Shown in pieces: positions 18,763 through 26,141 of a DNA stretch of 64,000 nt. The DNA lies in assembly GCF_000733475.1 (NCBI RefSeq), contig NZ_JPFK01000005.1, forward strand, positions 496,001 to 560,000, read 5' to 3'. The position numbers and the translations under genes were made by a program. Position 1 is the stretch's first letter; every line of letters begins with the position of its first letter. The DNA comes from Mangrovimonas yunxiaonensis (lineage in GTDB: Bacteria > Bacteroidota > Bacteroidia > Flavobacteriales > Flavobacteriaceae). A model generated the notes under the pieces. The model saw only the letters and a list, made by a program, of their open reading frames with translations. It searched no databases and was not told where the DNA came from.

Positions 18763-20304
18763 TTATTTAATTTCGTCGCCATTTTTATCGTAAAAATGGT
18801 ATTCGAGATATGTGTAAGCATCTCTTGGTAAAACTTTAACCCATTTTTTGTGCTCAAAAAACCATTTCGAGCGTATAGATGGAAAGCCTTTAGTTAAAAA
18901 GGCTGCTATAAAAGGATGTGTGTTTAGAGTCACCTTTTTATAGTCTTTTTTAAATAATTGCTCAAGGTCTTGGGTGATTTTTTGTACTAATACAATGGGT
19001 GCTTCAATTTCAGAACCATTCCCGTTAGGATTTATTTCCCGGGTTTTAATATTCATTTCTGGTCTAACACGTTGTCTTGTAATTTGTATCAACCCAAATT
19101 TGCTTGGAGGCAAAATTTTGTGTTTGGCTCTATCGTCTTTCATTTCGTTTCTCAAATGATTGTAGAGCGCTTTTCTGTTGTCAGCTTTGGTCATATCAAT
19201 AAAATCAACCACAATAATGCCGCCCATGTCACGCAAGCGTAGTTGTCGTGCCATTTCTGTAGCGGCTATAAGGTTAACTTCTAGTGCTGTATCTTCTTGC
19301 GATTTGGCTTTATTAGAGCGATTGCCGCTATTTACGTCTACAACGTGCATGGCTTCGGTATGCTCTATAACCAGATAGGCGCCTTTTGCCATCGATACAG
19401 TTTTCCCAAATGAGGTTTTAATTTGGCGTTCGATGCCAAATTTTTCGAATATGGGAACATTAGATTGATATAACTTAACTATAGATTCTTTTTTTGGTGC
19501 AATTTCCTGCACGTAATCTTTAATTTGAATATAAAGCGCTTCATCATCCACATGAATGCTTGTAAAGGTGTCGTTAAAAATGTCTCGTAGGATAGACGAG
19601 GCTTTGTTTAACTCTCCCAAAACTTTAGTTGGATGGTTGGCTTTATGCAATTTTTTACACATGGCGTTCCAACGCCCCATAAGGTTGTGTAAATCTTTGT
19701 CTAATTCGGCCACTTTTTTGCCTTTGGCTACAGTGCGTACAATAATTCCGAAGCCTGGAGGCGTAATACTCTTTACTAGTCGTTTTAAACGTTCTTTTTC
19801 CTCTTTATCTTCAATCTTTTGCGAGATGGAGATGCGGTTGGAAAAAGGGACTAGAACAATGTATCTGCCTGCTATAGAAAGTTCCGAGCTAATGCGCGGC
19901 CCTTTTGTGGAAATAGGCTCTTTTACTACTTGTACTAAAATAGACTGGTTTGATTTTAAGACGTCACTAATTTTACCGTCTTTATCGATTTCTTTTTCAA
20001 ATGGAAAGTTTTTTAAAGAAAAATCTTTTAGTTTTCCTGTGCTTACACGTTTGGTGAATTTTACAAGTGAAGATAACTTTGGGCCTAGGTCGTGATAATG
20101 TAAAAAGCCATCCTTTTGGTAGCCTACATTTACAAAAGCAGCATTTAAGCCTGGAATAACCTTTCTTATTTTGGCTATAAACACATCGCCAACCGAAAAG
20201 TTATTATTATCCTCATCCTTATGTAATTCAATTAGTTTTCCATCTTTTAATAAGGCAAAATCAACATGGTCTGAATTAGATCTGATAATTAATTCTTTAT
20301 CCAT
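18763..20304 (-). CDS. rng: Ribonuclease E/G family protein (RNase G type)
   Basis: Endoribonuclease of RNA decay and rRNA maturation. The 513 residues have an S1-like RNA-binding region (about 35-125, with GDVFIAKIRKVIPGLNAAFV and DGFLHYHDLG) interrupted by an insert. The catalytic region contains HVVDVNSGNR and GGIIVVDFIDM (about residues 325-370), which carry the two metal-binding aspartates of the family. There is no long disordered C-terminal scaffold as in RNase E. The start MDKELIIRSN fits the family. The leader on the minus strand holds a long inverted repeat and a 4-codon upstream ORF. No good TAnnTTTG promoter was seen directly upstream. Confidence 0.94.
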   Translation of the reverse strand: MDKELIIRSNSDHVDFALLKDGKLIELHKDEDNNNFSVGDVFIAKIRKVIPGLNAAFVNVGYQKDGFLHYHDLGPKLSSLVKFTKRVSTGKLKDFSLKNFPFEKEIDKDGKISDVLKSNQSILVQVVKEPISTKGPRISSELSIAGRYIVLVPFSNRISISQKIEDKEEKERLKRLVKSITPPGFGIIVRTVAKGKKVAELDKDLHNLMGRWNAMCKKLHKANHPTKVLGELNKASSILRDIFNDTFTSIHVDDEALYIQIKDYVQEIAPKKESIVKLYQSNVPIFEKFGIERQIKTSFGKTVSMAKGAYLVIEHTEAMHVVDVNSGNRSNKAKSQEDTALEVNLIAATEMARQLRLRDMGGIIVVDFIDMTKADNRKALYNHLRNEMKDDRAKHKILPPSKFGLIQITRQRVRPEMNIKTREINPNGNGSEIEAPIVLVQKITQDLEQLFKKDYKKVTLNTHPFIAAFLTKGFPSIRSKWFFEHKKWVKVLPRDAYTYLEYHFYDKNGDEIK

Positions 20305-20308
20305 TTTG

Positions 20309-20391
20309 TTAATTTTTATCCATACGGTTTAGCTATAAACCAATTGTTTAAGCACATTAGCTTATAGCTAAAATTGTACAGATGGATTAAA
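20309..20391 (-). promoter_or_regulatory. Structured leader of rng: inverted repeat plus mini-ORF
   Basis: TTTAGCTATAA (20328-20338) and TTATAGCTAAA (20362-20372) are perfect complements across a 23-base loop, with further partial pairing outside (TTTATCCAT against ATGGATTAAA). Inside the leader on the minus strand, ATGGATAAAAATTAA (20323-20309) encodes MDKN and stops 4 bases before the rng ATG. It copies the first codons of rng itself (MDKE). RNase E of enterobacteria autoregulates through leader hairpins; a similar role here is inference. Confidence 0.45.
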
Positions 20392-20493
20392 CATTTTTTT
20401 TCACAGGATGTAATATCCGTGGGGTTTTAACGGCGTAAGGTAAGCGCCATTTTAAACAAAACCCGTTTTCAAAGAACTTGTTATGTAAAACCA

Positions 20494-20519
20494 AAAAAGT
20501 AGTTAATAAACTACTTTTT
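20494..20519 (-). terminator. Terminator after the COX24-like gene
   Basis: AAAAAGTAGTT and AACTACTTTTT form a perfect 11-bp stem around AATA. Read on the minus strand, the T-run follows 5 bases after the stop codon of the 30-residue gene. Confidence 0.85.
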
Positions 20520-20523
20520 ACGG

Positions 20524-20616
20524 TTATTTTTTCTTTTTATGACGATTTGCGCGTCTTCTCTTCTTACGCTTATGCGTAGCTACCTTGTGTCTTTTACGTT
20601 TTTTACCACTTGGCAT
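20524..20616 (-). CDS. AURKAIP1/COX24-domain-like small basic protein (30 residues)
   Basis: A short gene found by reading the gap between rng and the HU gene. The ATG at 20614-20616 opens a 30-codon frame ending TAA at 20524-20526. The product begins MPSGKKRKRHKVATHKRKK and continues with Arg, Ala, Asn, His and a Lys run; almost two thirds of the residues are Lys or Arg. This sequence type is annotated in many Bacteroidota as an AURKAIP1/COX24 C-terminal-domain protein, the family of the mitochondrial small-subunit protein mS38. A ribosome-associated role is likely from the composition and the family. It has its own terminator and lies 36 bp downstream of the HU gene, with which it is probably co-transcribed. 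Confidence 0.85.
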   Translation of the reverse strand: MPSGKKRKRHKVATHKRKKRRRANRHKKKK

Positions 20617-20652
20617 AGGTCACTTTTGTTTAAATTAATACTGTGTTTTTTA

Positions 20653-20943
20653 TTATTTTACTTCAACGTTAGCTTTTACACCTTCTAAAAATATTTTAGC
20701 CGGTTTAAATGCTGGAATGTTGTGAGCAGGTATTTTTATGGTTGTGTTTTTAGAAATATTACGACCAGTTTTTTCAGCTCTAGTTTTAACTATAAAACTT
20801 CCAAAACCTCTTAAATACACATTGTCTCCGCTTTCTAAAGAGGTCTTTACTTCGTCCATGAAAGTTTCAACAGTTGCTTGTACATCGCCTTTTTCTATTC
20901 CTAATTTTTCGGAAATCTTTGCTACTAAATCTGCCTTAGTCAT
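20653..20943 (-). CDS. HU-family DNA-binding protein
   Basis: Nucleoid-associated histone-like protein of 96 residues. It starts MTKADLVAKISEKLGI, continues with the conserved GFGSFIVKTRAEKTGRN of the DNA-binding beta arm, and has the intercalating-Pro segment KIPAHNIPAFKPAK at about residues 70-85. The frame is open upstream to 21000, but those extra residues are hydrophobic, unrelated to HU and overlap the promoter, so the ATG at 20943 is chosen. It is divergent from mutY and has an excellent promoter. Confidence 0.95.
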   Translation of the reverse strand: MTKADLVAKISEKLGIEKGDVQATVETFMDEVKTSLESGDNVYLRGFGSFIVKTRAEKTGRNISKNTTIKIPAHNIPAFKPAKIFLEGVKANVEVK

Positions 20944-20987
20944 CTTTATAATATTTTGTATTGTTACTATTAATAATAAAAGGGTTG

Positions 20988-21020
20988 CAAATATAGTCAT
21001 TTAAAATTCAATTCTTCAAA
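20988..21020 (-). promoter_or_regulatory. Promoter of the HU gene
   Basis: On the minus strand TTTG (21017-21020), then 21 bases, then TATATTTG (20988-20995). This is a full match to the Bacteroidota primary-sigma promoter, placed 45 bases before the HU start codon. Confidence 0.85.
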
Positions 21021-21080
21021 CCTAAATAACTAAAATTTAACATTATAAACGTTTATTTTTGCGGGTAGTATATTTTTTAT

Positions 21081-22112
21081 ATGACATTTACAGAAAATTT
21101 AACATCTTGGTACTCAGTAAATAAGCGTGATTTTCCTTGGCGAAATACCACGGATCCTTACCGTATTTGGCTTTCAGAAATTATTTTACAACAAACACAA
21201 ATTAAGCAAGGGTTGCCTTATTATCAGGCTTTTGTAAAGCGATTTCCAAAAGTTTACGATCTGGCGCAGGCCTCGCAAGACGATGTTTTAAAATTGTGGC
21301 AAGGCTTGGGCTACTATTCTAGAGCAAGAAACTTACACGAAACAGCCAAACACGTTGCTTTCGAGCTGGATGGGGTTTTTCCAACAAGCTATAGCGAACT
21401 GCTAAAATTAAAAGGGGTTGGCGATTATACCGCTAGTGCCATAGCCTCGATATGTTTTAACGAGCCAAAAGCGGTGTTGGATGGGAATGTTTATCGCGTA
21501 CTTTCCAGATATTTTGGTGTCGATGCTCCTATTAATACTACTAGCGGGTTTAAGGTGTTTAGAGCTCTGGCACAGGATAATTTAGATGTTCAAAACCCCG
21601 CGATGTATAATCAAGCGATTATGGATTTTGGCGCAACACAGTGCACGCCCAAAAAAGCAGCGTGTAATACTTGTCCTCTAATAACAGCTTGCACTGCTTA
21701 TAGCACGGGAACGGTTAGTGAGCTGCCGGTTAAAATAAAAGCAAAAAAACCTAAAAACCGGTATTTTAATTTTTTGGTCTACCTGTCAAAGGATAAAAAA
21801 ACAATTGTCGAGCAGCGCAAAGCTAACGGCATTTGGAAGCACCTGTATCAGTTTCCTCTTATCGAGTCGGAAAAGGCATTGCCTTATAATGCTTTAAAAG
21901 ATAGGTTGGATAGCGAATTAAAAGTAGATTTCGACCTTAGGCTTTACAACAAACAGGACGTTGTACATAAGCTTTCCCACCAACATTTGCACACCAAATT
22001 TTGGATAATAGATTTAAACCAGTTGCCGCAAAAAGGCATTTCGATAGCGCAATTAAGCCACTATGCGGTTCCCGTTGTTATAGAAAACTTTATAAAGGAT
22101 TTTAACTTTTAG
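21081..22112 (+). CDS. mutY: A/G-specific adenine DNA glycosylase MutY
   Basis: Removes adenine mispaired with 8-oxoguanine. 343 residues: LSEIILQQTQ carries the catalytic Glu (about residue 36), the helix-hairpin-helix is LKGVGDYTASAIASICF (about 114-130), the catalytic Asp is in VLDGNVYRVLSR, and the 4Fe-4S ligands are C-x6-C-x2-C-x5-C between about 193 and 209. The C-terminal NUDIX-like 8-oxoG recognition domain contains NGIWKHLYQFPL and KLSHQHLHTKFW. It is upstream of ssb-gldE-gldD, a conserved flavobacterial order. A -7-like TATTTTTG lies at 21054-21061 without a clear -33. Confidence 0.96.
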   Translation: MTFTENLTSWYSVNKRDFPWRNTTDPYRIWLSEIILQQTQIKQGLPYYQAFVKRFPKVYDLAQASQDDVLKLWQGLGYYSRARNLHETAKHVAFELDGVFPTSYSELLKLKGVGDYTASAIASICFNEPKAVLDGNVYRVLSRYFGVDAPINTTSGFKVFRALAQDNLDVQNPAMYNQAIMDFGATQCTPKKAACNTCPLITACTAYSTGTVSELPVKIKAKKPKNRYFNFLVYLSKDKKTIVEQRKANGIWKHLYQFPLIESEKALPYNALKDRLDSELKVDFDLRLYNKQDVVHKLSHQHLHTKFWIIDLNQLPQKGISIAQLSHYAVPVVIENFIKDFNF

Positions 22113-22157
22113 AATATGATGTTGCCTCACAAATTTTTACTAATTTTAAAGAAATGT

Positions 22158-22184
22158 AAAGCAAAAGCGTAATTTTGCTTTTTT
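22158..22184 (+). terminator. Hairpin between mutY and ssb, overlapping a possible ssb promoter
   Basis: AAAGCAAAA and TTTTGCTTT pair perfectly around GCGTAA and are followed by Ts, like an intrinsic terminator of mutY. The same bases contain TAATTTTG (22170-22177), a fit to the TAnnTTTG -7 element for ssb. Which role dominates cannot be decided by eye. Confidence 0.55.
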
Positions 22185-22201
22185 AAAACGAGAAAAAGAC
22201 G

Positions 22202-22645
22202 ATGTCAGGAACATTAAATAAGGTTATGCTAATTGGGCATTTGGGCGATGATGTAAAAATGCATTACTTCGATGGTGGCGGATGCATAGGGCGTTTTCCC
22301 TTGGCAACCAACGAAACCTATACAAACAAACAAACAAACGAACGTGTTACCAATACCGAATGGCATAACATTGTAGTTAGAAATAAAGCTGCCGAAATTT
22401 GTGAAAAATACTTAAGTAAAGGCGATCGTATATATGTGGAGGGAAGAATAAAAACCCGTAAATGGACAGACGATAGCGGTAACGAAAGGTATGCAACAGA
22501 AATACAATGTACAGATTTTACCTTTTTAACCACAAAGAACGAAAGCGGAAACAGCCAACAGCCACAGCAGTCAGCGCCAAAAAAACTGGATGACAATAAA
22601 AACACATCAATAGATAATCAAGATGGTGATGATTTGCCGTTTTAA
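22202..22645 (+). CDS. ssb: Single-stranded DNA-binding protein
   Basis: A 147-residue OB-fold protein coating single-stranded DNA in replication and repair. MSGTLNKVMLIGHLGDD starts the fold, with WHNIVVRNKAAEICEKYLSKGD and VEGRIKTRKW at about residues 58-92. A low-complexity Gln/Asn linker leads to the acidic tip DGDDLPF, the protein-interaction tail of bacterial SSBs. It lies between mutY and gldE, with a 37-bp gap to gldE. Confidence 0.96.
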   Translation: MSGTLNKVMLIGHLGDDVKMHYFDGGGCIGRFPLATNETYTNKQTNERVTNTEWHNIVVRNKAAEICEKYLSKGDRIYVEGRIKTRKWTDDSGNERYATEIQCTDFTFLTTKNESGNSQQPQQSAPKKLDDNKNTSIDNQDGDDLPF

Positions 22646-22682
22646 TCAAACCCTTTAGATTTGTTTAATTAATCCCATAATA

Positions 22683-23987
22683 TTGGACACAGAACCTCCC
22701 AGTTATTTAGCCCTAGCGCTTTCCATAGATTACACCATTATCGTTGGGTTTCTTTTATTGCTGCTTTTATTGGTAAGCTCAGCCTTGATTTCAGGTGCAG
22801 AAGTAGCCTTTTTTTCATTGACAAAATCTGATATCGATAAAGGTCTTGAAGAAAATCCCAGCCGGATAAAAATTATTTCAAGCCTTTTAGAAAGTCCCAA
22901 AAAGTTATTGGCAACCATGTTAATCGCTAATAACTTTGTAAACATTGCTATCGTTATTCTATTTGCTTTTTTAGGCGAATTTCTGTTTAAAGGCATTGTT
23001 GTTTATTGGTTAAGGTTTGTAGTAGAGGTTATTGTAGTAACGTTTTTTATCTTGCTTTTTGGCGAGATTTTGCCAAAAATATACGCCAGCCGGAACAATT
23101 TAAAGTTTGCGTATTTAATGGCCTATCCCTTGCGGGTTTTAACGGTGGTTTTTTCGCCTTTAAGTGTGCCCATGCGCAGCATTACCTTAAACATTCAAAA
23201 ACGTTTAGGCAAGCAAAAATCTAATTTAAGCATCGACCAATTATCGCAAGCTTTAGAGTTAACAAACGAGGAAGAAACCTCTACAGAAGAACATAAAATA
23301 TTACAAGGCATAGTGTCGTTTGGAAATACCGATGCCAAACAGGTTATGCAACCAAGAATAGATATTTTTGCGCTTAACATCAATCAGGAGTATCAAGAAA
23401 TTATCCCTAGTATTATTGCGAATGGATATTCCAGAATACCGGTTTTTGAAGACAATGTCGATAATATTAAAGGCGTTTTGTACGTTAAGGATCTATTGCC
23501 CCATATAGATAAAAGTAATTTTAACTGGACCACACTATTAAGGGCGCCTTTTTTTGTGCCCGAGAACAAGAAACTAGACGATTTAATGGTCGAGTTTCAA
23601 GAAAAGAAGGTGCACTTAGCCATTGTTGTAGATGAGTACGGAGGCACATCGGGAGTTATTTCGTTAGAAGATATTATAGAGGAAATAGTAGGCGATATAA
23701 GCGATGAGTTTGATGATGAGGATTTGATTTACTCCAAACTGGATAAAAATAATTATGTTTTTGAAGGGAAAACCCAACTCAAGGACTTTTATAAGATTGT
23801 TAAAATAAAAGACACAGCAGCTTTCGAAGCAAAAAAAGGCGAAGCCGAGACCGTAGCGGGCTTTGTTCTTGAAATTTCAGGAAGTTTTCCCAAGCTTGGA
23901 AGCAAAGTGTATTTTAACAATTTTATTTTTAGCATAGAATCATTGGATAAAAAGCGTATAAAGCGCATAAAAGTTACCATACCTTAA
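22683..23987 (+). CDS. gldE: GldE, gliding motility-associated membrane protein (CNNM/CBS/CorC-like)
   Basis: A 434-residue inner-membrane protein with a DUF21-type domain of three to four membrane segments (about residues 12-160), a CBS pair (about 210-345, with VMQPRIDIFAL and VVDEYGGTSGVISLEDIIEEIVGD), and a C-terminal transporter-associated/CorC domain (about 350-434). In Flavobacterium gldE lies just upstream of gldD, as here (3-base gap), and supports GldD function in gliding and T9SS. The start codon is TTG. An in-frame TAG lies 24 bases upstream with no ATG between, so TTG is needed unless the protein starts internally. Confidence 0.93.
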   Translation: MDTEPPSYLALALSIDYTIIVGFLLLLLLLVSSALISGAEVAFFSLTKSDIDKGLEENPSRIKIISSLLESPKKLLATMLIANNFVNIAIVILFAFLGEFLFKGIVVYWLRFVVEVIVVTFFILLFGEILPKIYASRNNLKFAYLMAYPLRVLTVVFSPLSVPMRSITLNIQKRLGKQKSNLSIDQLSQALELTNEEETSTEEHKILQGIVSFGNTDAKQVMQPRIDIFALNINQEYQEIIPSIIANGYSRIPVFEDNVDNIKGVLYVKDLLPHIDKSNFNWTTLLRAPFFVPENKKLDDLMVEFQEKKVHLAIVVDEYGGTSGVISLEDIIEEIVGDISDEFDDEDLIYSKLDKNNYVFEGKTQLKDFYKIVKIKDTAAFEAKKGEAETVAGFVLEISGSFPKLGSKVYFNNFIFSIESLDKKRIKRIKVTIP

Positions 23988-23990
23988 AAG

Positions 23991-24575
23991 ATGAAGAAAG
24001 CGAGCTTTTTAGGATTAATTTCAGCCTTAATGTTGTTGAGTTGTGGCGAAGACCCCTTGCCTAAACCCAAGGCATACCTAAGGTTAGACTATCCCGAGCC
24101 AAAGTACAATACTTCTAAGTTAGATTTGCCCTTAACCTTCGAAATGAATGAGTTGGTCTCTAAAAAGGAGGTGAGGCTTTTAGAGGGCGAAACCCAAACA
24201 TGGGGTGTAAACCTAGATTACCAAAAGCTGCAAGGCACCATTTACCTAACCTATAAAAGTATAGCCCAAGATAAAGACAGACTGATAACCTTTTTAAGGG
24301 ACGCCCAAAAATTTACGCAAGAACATACCAGAAAGGCCGATGAGATTGTCGAGCAGCCATACATAAACCCAGAGCGAAACGTATACGGAATGCTGTATGA
24401 GGTTGGAGGTAATGCTGCATCGCAGTCGCAGTTTTATGTTACCGATAGCTTAAACCACTTTTTAACAGGGTCGTTGTATTTTTATGCCAAGCCAAATTAC
24501 GATTCTATCCTGCCTGCGGCAAAGTATCTGGAAAATGATATAAAACGGATTATGGAGTCGGTTAAGTGGAAATAA
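23991..24575 (+). CDS. gldD: GldD, gliding motility lipoprotein
   Basis: A 194-residue lipoprotein required for gliding and T9SS in Flavobacterium. The signal sequence MKKASFLGLISALMLLSC has its lipobox Cys at residue 18. The mature start contains the family motif PKPKAYLRLDYPEPKY, and NAASQSQFYVTDSLNHFLTGSLYF lies near the C-terminus. The ATG is 3 bases after the gldE stop, so the two are translationally coupled. It closes the mutY-ssb-gldE-gldD run, and a hairpin follows. Confidence 0.95.
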   Translation: MKKASFLGLISALMLLSCGEDPLPKPKAYLRLDYPEPKYNTSKLDLPLTFEMNELVSKKEVRLLEGETQTWGVNLDYQKLQGTIYLTYKSIAQDKDRLITFLRDAQKFTQEHTRKADEIVEQPYINPERNVYGMLYEVGGNAASQSQFYVTDSLNHFLTGSLYFYAKPNYDSILPAAKYLENDIKRIMESVKWK

Positions 24576-24578
24576 AAA

Positions 24579-24606
24579 AGCACCCTTAAAAGGATGCTCG
24601 TTTTAT
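24579..24606. terminator. Shared terminator of gldD and the convergent HMA lipoprotein gene
   Basis: AGCACCCT and AGGATGCT form an 8-bp stem with one imperfect pair (a G-U wobble when read on the minus strand). A T-rich stretch follows on the plus side and an A/T-rich stretch on the other. Confidence 0.7.
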
Positions 24607-24624
24607 ATTATTTATTTTAAAAAA

Positions 24625-25134
24625 TTAGGCCTGACTTTCCTTAGCACAGCACGCTTTTTTGCAGTCTTTGGCACAAGCCATTTTTTCGTTGCTAGCACCT
24701 TCTTTGTTTGCGCAACAGGCTTTTTTACAATCTGGCTTGCAGGCCGTTTCAGTTGAAAAAGCATCAACAGTTTTCATGTTTTCAACACTGTAAACCTCTC
24801 CAGTATTTTTTACTGTTTCTTCTAAAGTTCCTGGGTTAACCGCAGCCACATCGTATTCTACCATAGCTAATTGCGTGTCAAAATCTACTTTTGCAGATTT
24901 TACACCATCCATCTTTGCTAATTTCTTTTCAATAGTCTTGGCGCAGCCCATAGCGCAAGTCATGCCTTTTATGTTAAACTCGGCTTTGGCATAAGTCGCG
25001 TTAGGATCTAAGGTTTTTTCCTGAGAAGCTTCTACAGTAACGGTTTTTACTTCAGGAGCTTGCGGGTTGTCCTTACAAGCTGAAAACAACACGGTAATGC
25101 AGCTAAGAACAAAAATATATTTTAAAGATTTCAT
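24625..25134 (-). CDS. HMA-domain lipoprotein with Cys-rich tail (copper-chaperone-like)
   Basis: A 169-residue envelope lipoprotein: signal peptide with lipobox FSAC (Cys about residue 20), then a heavy-metal-associated fold (about 48-118) with the metal motif GMTCAMGCAKTIEKKL. The spacing is C-x3-C rather than the usual C-x2-C. The C-terminal 40 residues contain CKPDCKKACCA and then CAKDCKKACCA, two near-identical Cys clusters that could bind additional metal. The function is likely copper or similar soft-metal binding in the periplasm; this is inference from the motifs. It is convergent with gldD and divergent from the EamA gene. Confidence 0.85.
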   Translation of the reverse strand: MKSLKYIFVLSCITVLFSACKDNPQAPEVKTVTVEASQEKTLDPNATYAKAEFNIKGMTCAMGCAKTIEKKLAKMDGVKSAKVDFDTQLAMVEYDVAAVNPGTLEETVKNTGEVYSVENMKTVDAFSTETACKPDCKKACCANKEGASNEKMACAKDCKKACCAKESQA

Positions 25135-25222
25135 TTTAAATGTGTTTTAGGTTCTTACAAATTTAAAAAATATTGCTTTTTATTCTGTTAAAAGTTAGAA
25201 TTTTGTGCTTTAAAAACGCAGA

Positions 25223-26107
25223 ATGAAAAATATCAGCCCAAAATGGGTGTTTTTGGTGGTGTTATCTCTAATTTGGGGAAGCTCGTTTATTCTTATTAAG
25301 AAATCGTTGGTTGGGTTAACCCCGCTACAGCTAGGAGCATTAAGAACACTGTTAACGGGGGTAATCCTGTTTCTTGTGGGGTTTGGGCAAATAAGACAAA
25401 TTGCTAAAGACAAGTGGATCTGGATTGCTGCCTCGGGATTTTTGGGGTCGTTTTTTCCCGCATTTTTGTTTGCCATAGCACAAACCGAAATAGACAGCGC
25501 TATTGCATCTATCCTGAATTCGTTGGTGCCGTTAAACACCATTTTAACTGGTTTGTTCCTTTTTAAAATAATCTCCTCGCAAAGGCAAGTTATGGGGGTT
25601 ATTGTGGGGTTTATAGGGACGGCAATTTTAATTTTTGAAGGCGCCGATATCAATCCAGACCAAAACTACCTCTATGCTTTGTATGTTATTTTGGCGACCA
25701 TTATGTATGCGTTAAATGTAAACATTATTAAACGCCATTTGCAAGATGTTAAGCCTTTGGGTATTGCGGTAGGGAATTATGCGGTTATTGTTGTTCCTGC
25801 GGTTTTAATTTTAGTCTTCACCGATTTTTTTAAGGCTTCAACACTTAAAAGCCCGCTATTTCATGAGGCGCTTGTATATGTCGTAGTGCTGTCGTTGTTT
25901 GGAACGGCTTTGGCCAAAGTGCTGTACAATAAACTGGTGCAAATTTCAACGCCGGTATTTGCTTCTTCTGTAACCTATTTAATGCCTGTTGTGGCGTTGT
26001 TATGGGGACTTTTAGATGGTGAGGGGCTTAGTGTAGTTCAAATGGCGGCGACCGTTATGATTTTGTTTGGAGTTTATTTATCGAATAAAAGAAAAAAGCC
26101 CAACTAA
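25223..26107 (+). CDS. EamA-family (DMT) transporter
   Basis: A 294-residue inner-membrane protein with about ten hydrophobic segments in two homologous five-helix halves. The first half opens VFLVVLSLIWGSSFILIKKSL, with the classical WGSSF motif, and the second contains ALYVILATIMYALNVNIIKRHL. Members of the drug/metabolite transporter superfamily export amino acids or other metabolites. The substrate cannot be inferred and the neighbours give no hint. The terminator stem starts before its stop codon. Confidence 0.9.
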   Translation: MKNISPKWVFLVVLSLIWGSSFILIKKSLVGLTPLQLGALRTLLTGVILFLVGFGQIRQIAKDKWIWIAASGFLGSFFPAFLFAIAQTEIDSAIASILNSLVPLNTILTGLFLFKIISSQRQVMGVIVGFIGTAILIFEGADINPDQNYLYALYVILATIMYALNVNIIKRHLQDVKPLGIAVGNYAVIVVPAVLILVFTDFFKASTLKSPLFHEALVYVVVLSLFGTALAKVLYNKLVQISTPVFASSVTYLMPVVALLWGLLDGEGLSVVQMAATVMILFGVYLSNKRKKPN

Positions 26108-26124
26108 ACGTTGGGCTTTTTTTG
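26094..26124. terminator. Bidirectional terminator overlapping the end of the EamA gene
   Basis: AAAAGCCCAAC and GTTGGGCTTTT form a perfect 11-bp stem with loop TAAAC. The TAA stop codon (26105-26107) is in the loop. T-runs on both sides suit the convergent M16 peptidase gene too. Confidence 0.9.
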
Positions 26125-26141
26125 TTAAAGGCGGTATAGGC

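Noticed and set aside
19556-20095. 179-codon plus-strand open frame
   Set aside because: Antisense to the conserved RNase G gene, with composition typical of a shadow.
20944-21000. N-terminal extension of HU
   Set aside because: The extra residues are hydrophobic and would be encoded by the promoter region.
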